NCBI RefSeq assembly: GCF_900323885.1
Contig: NZ_OOHJ01000018.1
Span: 930,001 to 994,000 of the forward strand
Source: [Actinomadura] parvosata subsp. kistnae
Lineage (GTDB): Bacteria > Actinomycetota > Actinomycetes > Streptosporangiales > Streptosporangiaceae
Direction: 5' to 3'
DNA: 64,000 nucleotides
Shown here: positions 55,266-61,927 of the stretch, one piece after another
Layout of the letters: every line of letters starts with the position of its first letter
How positions within the stretch are numbered: position 1 is the stretch's first letter
Made by a program: the position numbers and the translations under genes
Notes under the pieces: model-generated
Database searches by the model: none
Told to the model about the DNA's origin: nothing
The model's input: only the letters and a program-made list of their open reading frames with translations

Positions 55266-57098
55266 ATGGCGGATCCGACGATGAACCCGGGCACCCCTGA
55301 CTGCCGCAGCGCCGGACGGTACCTGTGGTGGCTCGTCACCCGGCAGCGCCGCCGGGTCCTGGCCGGCGCCTGCCTCGGGACCGCCTGGATGGTGTGCCTG
55401 ACGCTGCCCCCGTACTTCCTGTCGCGCGCCATCGACGACGGCCTCGCCACGCGACGCTGGCCCGTGCTCGCCGGCTGGGCCGCCGCCGTCTTCGGCACCG
55501 GCGTGCTGAACGCGTGGCTGGCCATCATGCGCCACCGGACCATGACCCGGGTGCGCATGGACGCCGCGTTCCGCTCCGTCCAGGTGGTGGCCCTCCACGC
55601 GGCCCGGCTCGGCGCCGCGCTGCCGCGCAAGGTGAGCGCTGGCGAGGTCGTCACGATCGGGTTCGGCGACGCCGCCATGATGAGCGGCACGCTCACCGTC
55701 ACCGGGCCCGGCGTCGGCGCCGTGCTCGCCTACATCGTGATCGCCGTGCTGCTGCTGGCCGTCTCCCCGCTGCTGGCCGCCGTGGTGCTGCTGGGCGTGC
55801 CGCTGCTCGTCGTCCTGCTCGGCCCGCTGCTCGGCCGGCTGCGCGGCGCCGAGACCGCCTACCGCTTACGGCAGGGCGAACTCGCCGCCCGCTTCGCCGA
55901 CATCGCGGGCGGCCTGCGGATCCTGAACGGCATCGGCGGCAAGGACGTCTACGCCGCCCGCTACCGGCGGGAATCCCAGGAGCTGCGGGAGCAGGGGTAC
56001 CGGGTCGGGGCCGTGACGAGCTGGATCCACGCCCTCGGGGTGGGGCTGCCCACGCTGTTCCTGGGCGCGGTGACGTGGCTGGCGGCCCGGATGGCCGTGC
56101 AGGGGGACATCACGGTCGGGGAGCTCGTCGCCGTGTACGGGTACGCCGCCGTGCTGGTGGTGCCCGTCTCGTTCTTCGTCGAGGGCGGCTACGACATCGG
56201 CCGCGGGCTGGTCGCCGCCCGCCGGGTCGTGCACTTCCTGACCCTCGCCCCCGACACGCCCGGCGGCGACCAGGCCCCGCCACCCGGGCCCGCCCCCTTG
56301 CGCGATCCGGCGTCCGGCGTCGAACTCGCGCCCGGGAAGCTGACCGCGCTGGTCAGCGCCCGGCCGTCGGAGGCGGTGGCGGTGCTGGACCGCCTGGGCG
56401 GCTTCACCACCTCGGACGCCACCTGGGGCGGGATACGGCTGCGCGACATCGACCCGGTACGGCTGCGCGAGCGCATCCTGGTGGCCGACAACGAGGCCGA
56501 CCTGTTCGCGGGCACCGTGCGCTCGGTCGTCGCGGGCCGCCTGGACGCCCCACCCGAGTCGCACGCGACCGACGCCGGCCGGGCGCGCTCGTTGGATGAG
56601 GCCGTCGCGCGGGCGATCCACGCGGCCATGGCCGACGACATCGTGCAGGCGCTCCCGAACGGGCTGGACTCGCTCATCGCCGCCCAGGGCCGCAACCTGT
56701 CGGGCGGGCAGCGGCAGCGCCTCCGGCTGGCCCGGGCGCTGCTGGCCGACCCGGAGATCCTGCTGGCCGCCGAGCCCACCTCGGCCCTGGACGCCCACAC
56801 GGAGGCGACGGTGGCCGCCCGGCTGCGTGCCGCCCGCGCCGGCCGCACCACGGCGGTCACCACCACCTCGCCGCTCGTCCTGGACCACGCGGACACGGTG
56901 CACTACCTGGTGGACGGCGTGGTGGCGGCCTCGGGCAGCCACCACGCCCTGCTGCGCGACGAGCCGGGCTACCGGCGGCTCGTCGCGCGAGACGCGGACG
57001 ACGCGGACGACGACGGGGGCGGCGGCGCGGGCGACGACATGGGCGACGACGGGGAGGCGCCGCGCGGCGGGGTCGTGGCGGAAGGGGGTGTCCGGTGA
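55266..57098 (+). CDS. ABC exporter half-transporter with degenerate nucleotide site
   Basis: 610 residues: six-helix membrane domain (~15-325) and NBD (~345-575). The NBD keeps the signature NLSGGQRQR (477-485) and the catalytic Glu503. Its Walker A slot reads ALVSARPSEAVAVL (361-374) with no GKS/T, Walker B is ILLAAEP (Ala instead of Asp), and the switch histidine is Ser535 (TTTSPL). It cannot bind ATP canonically. The Asp/Gly-rich tail (580-610) is unusual. Forms a heterodimer with the next gene (GTGA overlap). Substrate unknown. Confidence 0.92.
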   Translation: MADPTMNPGTPDCRSAGRYLWWLVTRQRRRVLAGACLGTAWMVCLTLPPYFLSRAIDDGLATRRWPVLAGWAAAVFGTGVLNAWLAIMRHRTMTRVRMDAAFRSVQVVALHAARLGAALPRKVSAGEVVTIGFGDAAMMSGTLTVTGPGVGAVLAYIVIAVLLLAVSPLLAAVVLLGVPLLVVLLGPLLGRLRGAETAYRLRQGELAARFADIAGGLRILNGIGGKDVYAARYRRESQELREQGYRVGAVTSWIHALGVGLPTLFLGAVTWLAARMAVQGDITVGELVAVYGYAAVLVVPVSFFVEGGYDIGRGLVAARRVVHFLTLAPDTPGGDQAPPPGPAPLRDPASGVELAPGKLTALVSARPSEAVAVLDRLGGFTTSDATWGGIRLRDIDPVRLRERILVADNEADLFAGTVRSVVAGRLDAPPESHATDAGRARSLDEAVARAIHAAMADDIVQALPNGLDSLIAAQGRNLSGGQRQRLRLARALLADPEILLAAEPTSALDAHTEATVAARLRAARAGRTTAVTTTSPLVLDHADTVHYLVDGVVAASGSHHALLRDEPGYRRLVARDADDADDDGGGGAGDDMGDDGEAPRGGVVAEGGVR

Positions 57099-58840
57099 GC
57101 GCCACCGGGCACCTGCCCGTCGCCGAGCCCGCGGCGACCCGGCGGGCCGCTCTGCGCCTGATCCGGATGGACGGCCGGGCCTTCGCGGGCATGCTCGTCC
57201 TCAACGGCCTGGCCGCGATCGCGGGCCTGGCCGCGCCGTGGCTGCTGGGCCGCATCATCGACGAGGTGAAGGCGGGCGCGTCCCTGGCGACGGTGGATCG
57301 GCTGGCGCTGGCCATCCTGGTCTGTGCCGTGGCGCAGGCGCTCCTGTCCAGGTATGCGAGCTATGTCGGGCACCGCTTCGGGGAGCGGACGCTGGCCCGG
57401 ATCAGGGAGCGGTTCACCGAGCGGGTGCTGGCGCTGCCGTCGTCGGCGGTGGAGCGGGCCGGCACCGGTGACCTGACGACCCGGGGCACCACCGACGTGG
57501 CCTCCGTCGGGGCGACGCTGCGGGACGCCGGGCCGGACGTGGCCATCGCCGCCGTGCGGGCGCTGTTCGTCCTCGTCGCCGTCTTCGTGCTGGATCCGCT
57601 GCTGGGCGCGTGCGGGCTGCTGAGCCTGATCGGGATCTGGTTCGCCTCCCGGTGGTACCTGCGGCGGGCGATGGTGGCGTACCTGGAGGAGGGCGCCGCG
57701 AACTCGGCGCTCGCGGAGGAACTGGCCTCGACCACGGGCGGCGCCCGCACGATGGAGGCGCTGCGCCTCGAACGGCGGCGGCTCGAAGCCTGCCGGCGGG
57801 CGATCGAGGAGTGCCGCCGCACCCGGCTCAAGACCCTGAACCTGCGCAGCGTGCTGTTCCCGGCGGTGGACGTCTCGCACGTGCTGCCGGTGACCGCCGT
57901 GCTGCTGCTCGGCGGCGCGCTGCTGATGCGCGAGCCGAGCCCGGTGACGCTGGGCACGGTGGTGGCCGCCGCCCTCTACCTGAGCCGGCTCTCCGAGCCG
58001 CTCAACACCATCCTGGAGCAGCTGGAACTCCTGCAGAGCAGCTCCGCGTCGTTCGCCCGCGTGGAGGGGCTCGCACTGGCCGAGCAGCCCGCCGGGGTCT
58101 CCCCCGTGCCGGTCGACGACCGGATCGAGGTCTCCGGGGTGCGCTTCGCCTACGACGGCGGGCCCGACGTCCTGCGCGGGGTGGACCTGCGGGTACGGCC
58201 GGGCGAGCGGCTGGCGATCGTCGGGCCCTCCGGGGCGGGCAAGACCACGCTGGGCAGGCTGCTGGCCGGGATGGACGTCCCGAGGGAGGGCTCGGTCACG
58301 GTGGGCGGGGTGCCCGTGGCGGATCTCGACCCGGCCCAGCTCCGCGAGCGGGTCGTGCTCGTCACGCAGGAGCACCACGTGTTCCTCGGCACCGTGCGCG
58401 AGAACCTGCGCATCGCCGCCCCCTCGGCCTCCGACGCCGAGCTGCGCGCGGCCCTGAAGGCGGTGGGCGCGGACTGGGTGGACGACCTGCCCGACGGGCT
58501 GGACACCGACCTGGGGCACGGCGCCCACCGGCCGGACGGCGCCCGGGCCCAGCAACTGGCGCTGGCCCGCGTGGTGCTGGCCGACCCGCACACGCTGATC
58601 CTCGACGAGGCCACGGCCCTGCTGGACCCGCGCACGGCCCGGCACACGGAGCGGGCCCTGGCCGCCCTGCTCCAGGGGCGCACGGTGATCGCCATCGCGC
58701 ACCGGCTGCAGACGGCGCACGACGCGGACCGGGTGGCGGTGATGCAGGACGGGCGGCTCACGGAGCTGGGGACGCACGACGAGCTGGTCGCGGCCGGGGG
58801 AACGTACGCGGCGCTCTGGCACTCCTGGCAGGCTGCTTAG
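57095..58840 (+). CDS. ABC exporter half-transporter with intact Walker motifs and degenerate signature
   Basis: 581 residues: membrane domain (~20-320), then NBD. Walker A GPSGAGKTT (377-385, Lys383), Walker B TLILDE with Glu505 and switch His536 are intact. The signature slot reads RPDGARAQQ (479-487) in place of LSGGQ. Paired with the upstream protein, this gives one composite site of all good motifs and one of all bad ones. Translationally coupled through GTGA. Such heterodimers export lipids, peptides or drugs. Confidence 0.93.
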   Translation: MSATGHLPVAEPAATRRAALRLIRMDGRAFAGMLVLNGLAAIAGLAAPWLLGRIIDEVKAGASLATVDRLALAILVCAVAQALLSRYASYVGHRFGERTLARIRERFTERVLALPSSAVERAGTGDLTTRGTTDVASVGATLRDAGPDVAIAAVRALFVLVAVFVLDPLLGACGLLSLIGIWFASRWYLRRAMVAYLEEGAANSALAEELASTTGGARTMEALRLERRRLEACRRAIEECRRTRLKTLNLRSVLFPAVDVSHVLPVTAVLLLGGALLMREPSPVTLGTVVAAALYLSRLSEPLNTILEQLELLQSSSASFARVEGLALAEQPAGVSPVPVDDRIEVSGVRFAYDGGPDVLRGVDLRVRPGERLAIVGPSGAGKTTLGRLLAGMDVPREGSVTVGGVPVADLDPAQLRERVVLVTQEHHVFLGTVRENLRIAAPSASDAELRAALKAVGADWVDDLPDGLDTDLGHGAHRPDGARAQQLALARVVLADPHTLILDEATALLDPRTARHTERALAALLQGRTVIAIAHRLQTAHDADRVAVMQDGRLTELGTHDELVAAGGTYAALWHSWQAA

Positions 58841-58869
58841 CGGATCCTCAAGCGTTAACGGCTGAAAAA

Positions 58870-58897
58870 TATCTTCGCAAAGATCTCGCCTGCGAAG
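58870..58897 (+). promoter_or_regulatory. Promoter/inverted repeat before the amidase gene
   Basis: TATCTT (58870-58875) fits a -10. CTTCGCA (58873-58879) and TGCGAAG (58891-58897) form a perfect seven-base inverted repeat over the start region. The stretch is AT-rich compared with its surroundings. Probably an operator at the transcription start. Confidence 0.5.
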
Positions 58898-58953
58898 GAA
58901 AATGTTGAGACGCTGAACTGCACAACGCGCCCCCCAGCCCCGAGGAGTGGTCC

Positions 58954-60867
58954 ATGCGCAGACTACTGGCGATCTCCCTGGTCGCCGTACTCCCCTTAAG
59001 CAACATCAGCGCCGCTCACGCCCAGGAGCCCGCCGACCGGCAGCAGGCGTTCGCGGCGGCGGCGCAGGAGTTCCAGGTGCCGCAGAGCGTGCTGCTCGGC
59101 GTCTCCTACCTGGAGTCCCGCTGGGACGCCCACGCCGGGCAGCCCTCCAGCGACGCCGGGTTCGGGCCGATGCACCTGACCGACGCGGCCGCGTTCACCG
59201 CAGGAAACCACCACAATGAGGGTGAGGAGGACGCTCGCGGCGACGAGAGCCGGCCCCTGCCCGCACCCACCGAGCAGCCCGCGCCCGCCGACATCCCCGC
59301 CTCGCTGCGCACGCTGGAGCGGGCCGCCGAGCTGACCGGGGAGAGCCGCGAGAAGCTGCGCGCGGACGACGCCGCGAACATCCGCGGCGGCGCCGCGCTA
59401 CTGGCCGACTACCAGAAGGCGCTCGGCGCGCCGCTCAGCGACGACCCCGGCGAGTGGTACGGCGCCGTCGCCCGGTACTCGGGCGCTGAGGAGGCCGGCG
59501 CGGCCAAGTTCTTCGCCGACGAGGTCTTCTCGGTGATCGAGGAGGGCGTCACCCGCACGACCGACGACGGCGAGCAGGTCGCGCTCAAGGCCGTGCCCGG
59601 CCTGGAGAAGATCGAGAAGTGGCTGGAGAAGCTGGGCCTGCGCCGCACCCGCCCCGACGGGGTGGAGTGCCCGGCCTCGATCTCCTGCGAGTGGATCCCG
59701 GCCGCCTACCAGCAGCTCCCGGACGACGACTACGGCCACTACGACCTGGCGAACCGCCCGTTCAGCCAGAAGGTCGACTACATCATCATCCACGACATGG
59801 AGGGATACTTCCTGCCCTCCATCCGCCTCAACCAGGACCCGAACTACGGCGCGAGCTGGCACTACTCCATCCGCTCCAGCGACGGCCACATCGCCCAGCA
59901 CATCAAGACCAAGGACGTCGGCTGGCAGGCCGGCAACTGGTACATCAACGCCAAGTCCATCGGCCTCGAACACGAGGGCTTCCTCGCCGAGGGCGGCACC
60001 TGGTACACCGAGGCGATGTACCGGTCGAGCGCCCGCCTGGTCCGCTACCTGGCGCTGCGGCACGGCGTGCCGCTGGACCGCGCCCACATCCTCGGCCACG
60101 ACAACGTCCCCGGCACCCTGCCGACGACCGTGCGCGGCATGCACGAGGACCCCGGGCCGTTCTGGGACTGGGCGCACTACTTCCAGCTCATGGGCGCCCC
60201 GCTGCACCAGTTCGGCGGGCCCGGCGCCGGCTCCGTCATGATCAAGCCGGACTTCGCCACGAACAAGCCGTACTTCTACGGCTGCGACCGCAAGAACCCC
60301 GAGGCCGCCTGCCCGCCGCTGCCGGCCAGCACGGTCTGGCTGCGCACCGAGCCCCGCGCCGACGCGCCGCTCGTCAAGGACATCGGCAAGCACCCCACCG
60401 GCGACTCCCTCTACAGCGTGTACGACCACAGCGCCCGCGCCACCACCGGCCAGCGCTTCGCCGTGGCCGACCGCCAGGGCGACTGGACGGCCATCTGGTA
60501 CCTGGGGCAGAAGGCGTGGTTCCACAACCCGGCGAGCGCGCCGACCGCGGTGCCGTCGATGGGCCTCGTCGTGACGCCGAAGCCGGGCAAGGCGACCGTC
60601 CCCGTGTACGGCAGGGCGTACCCGGAGCAGGAGGCCTACCCCGAGGGCATCCCGTACCAGGCGGTGACGCCGCTGCAGTACACGTTCTCCGCCGGCGAGA
60701 AGTACACGCTCGCGGGCCCGGCCGCCACCGAGTACTACCGGGCGGTCACCTTCAACCTGGAGGACCACAAGGTGGTCCGGGGCAGGACGAAGTACCTGGA
60801 GATCCAGTTCGGGCACCGCGTGATGTTCGTCAAGGCTGACGACGTGCAGGTGACGTTCTCCGGGTGA
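58954..60867 (+). CDS. Secreted N-acetylmuramoyl-L-alanine amidase with N-terminal lytic-type domain
   Basis: 637 residues. Signal peptide 1-~23 (cleavage after AHA). A lysozyme-like region (~30-85, VLLGVSYLESRWDAHAG with a candidate catalytic Glu) is followed by a linker. An Amidase_2 domain (~270-420) shows zinc ligands in YIIIHDMEG and HILGHDNVPG plus GLEHEG. An SH3-like beta-rich C-terminus (~460-637) may bind the wall. It cleaves MurNAc-L-Ala bonds in peptidoglycan. GAGGAG precedes the ATG. Its last 38 bp overlap a convergent regulator gene. Confidence 0.9.
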   Translation: MRRLLAISLVAVLPLSNISAAHAQEPADRQQAFAAAAQEFQVPQSVLLGVSYLESRWDAHAGQPSSDAGFGPMHLTDAAAFTAGNHHNEGEEDARGDESRPLPAPTEQPAPADIPASLRTLERAAELTGESREKLRADDAANIRGGAALLADYQKALGAPLSDDPGEWYGAVARYSGAEEAGAAKFFADEVFSVIEEGVTRTTDDGEQVALKAVPGLEKIEKWLEKLGLRRTRPDGVECPASISCEWIPAAYQQLPDDDYGHYDLANRPFSQKVDYIIIHDMEGYFLPSIRLNQDPNYGASWHYSIRSSDGHIAQHIKTKDVGWQAGNWYINAKSIGLEHEGFLAEGGTWYTEAMYRSSARLVRYLALRHGVPLDRAHILGHDNVPGTLPTTVRGMHEDPGPFWDWAHYFQLMGAPLHQFGGPGAGSVMIKPDFATNKPYFYGCDRKNPEAACPPLPASTVWLRTEPRADAPLVKDIGKHPTGDSLYSVYDHSARATTGQRFAVADRQGDWTAIWYLGQKAWFHNPASAPTAVPSMGLVVTPKPGKATVPVYGRAYPEQEAYPEGIPYQAVTPLQYTFSAGEKYTLAGPAATEYYRAVTFNLEDHKVVRGRTKYLEIQFGHRVMFVKADDVQVTFSG

Positions 60868-61726
60868 ACTCGTTGACGGCGCGCCTGGTGCTCGCCAGCG
60901 CCTGCTGAGAAGAGTCGAACGTGCGCTGGGCGACACCGACGAACACGCAGTCGACCACGAGGAGCTGGCTGATCCGGCTGGCCAGGGCGCCGGGACGGAA
61001 CTCCGTCTCGCGCCCGGCCGAGATCAGCACGTGCTCGGCCAGCTCCGCGATGGACGACCGCGGATTGTTCGTGATCGCCACCGTCGTGGCCCCGGCCTCC
61101 TTGGCCCGGGTCAGCGGCTCGATCACGTCGGGAGTCTCGCCCGAGGTGCTGATGCCGATCGCGACGTCGCCCTCGCGCAGCAGCACCGCGCTGGTCAGCG
61201 CCAGGTGCGCGTCCTGAAAGGCGTGACTGGACAGGCCGATGCGCAGCAGCTTCTGCGCGACGTCCTCGGCGACCAGGCCGGAGGCGCCGACCCCGAACGC
61301 GTCGATGCGCCGGGCGCCGACGATCGCGTCCACGACCAGGCCCAGCCGCTCGGAGGTGAGCTGGGCGACGGTGTCGTTGATCGCCTCCGACTCGGCCCGC
61401 GCCACCTTCTGGATCACCTCCGACAGGGGGTCGTCGGGGGCCAGGTCACCCGGCACCAGCCGGTCGGGCTGCGCGGCCGCCGCCGCCAGAGCCAGCCTGA
61501 GCTGGGGATATCCGGCGAAGCCGAGCAGCCTCGCCGTGCGTACGATCGTGGCCTCGCTCGTGCCCGAGGCGGCGGAAAGCTCCGTGATGGTGCTCCTGGC
61601 CACCGTCGCGGGGTCCTCCAATATGAGGCGGGCGACGGTCTGGGCGGCAGGCGTCAGGGACGGCAGCACACCGCGGACCGTGGCCACCAGAGTGTCAGCC
61701 CGCAGGCCGTTCCCACTGTCGTCCAC
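60830..61726 (-). CDS. RpiR/MurR-family transcriptional regulator (HTH-SIS)
   Basis: 298 residues. The N-terminal helix-turn-helix (ARSTITELSAASGTSEATIVRTARLLGF) precedes a SIS phosphosugar-binding domain (IDAFGVGASGLVAEDVAQKLLRIG, AIGISTSGETPDVIEPLTRAKEAGATTVAITNN). GTG 61726 is preferred because CATAAT lies six bases upstream (leaderless). MurR-type members sense MurNAc-6-phosphate. The convergent, 38-bp overlapping amidase gene makes a link to peptidoglycan turnover plausible. Confidence 0.92.
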   Translation of the reverse strand: MDDSGNGLRADTLVATVRGVLPSLTPAAQTVARLILEDPATVARSTITELSAASGTSEATIVRTARLLGFAGYPQLRLALAAAAAQPDRLVPGDLAPDDPLSEVIQKVARAESEAINDTVAQLTSERLGLVVDAIVGARRIDAFGVGASGLVAEDVAQKLLRIGLSSHAFQDAHLALTSAVLLREGDVAIGISTSGETPDVIEPLTRAKEAGATTVAITNNPRSSIAELAEHVLISAGRETEFRPGALASRISQLLVVDCVFVGVAQRTFDSSQQALASTRRAVNEFTRRTSPARRQP

Positions 61727-61793
61727 GCCCCGATTATGCCGCCTGCGCACGATCCGCGCCGTCCCCGCCGCCCCTGATCGCTTCTCCGGAGTG

Positions 61794-61819
61794 ACCGTCC
61801 TCGACGGTGATCGATCACC
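61794..61819. promoter_or_regulatory. Overlapping palindromes upstream of the RpiR gene
   Basis: ACCGTC-CTC-GACGGT (61794-61808) overlaps a perfect 14-bp palindrome GGTGATCGATCACC (61806-61819), 68-93 bp before the GTG. Candidate operator sites, possibly for autoregulation. Confidence 0.55.
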
Positions 61820-61906
61820 CCTACAAGCTTTGGGGAACCCCCACGGGCGGCCGCCGTCATGCGTGTCGGAGACCCGCTGCGCTCGCCGTAGCTCACGCAC
61901 CGGTTC

Positions 61907-61923
61907 CCGCCGCACGACGGCGG
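61907..61923 (-). terminator. Hairpin downstream of glgP
   Basis: CCGCCG and CGGCGG around CACGA, five bases past the glgP stop on the minus strand. Short but GC-rich, as usual for this genome. Confidence 0.5.
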
Positions 61924-61927
61924 CTCT

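Noticed and set aside
58841-58953. Cyclic-di-AMP (ydaO-type) riboswitch before the cell-wall amidase
   Set aside because: The leader is only about 110 bp and lacks the conserved ydaO core; only a small inverted repeat is seen.
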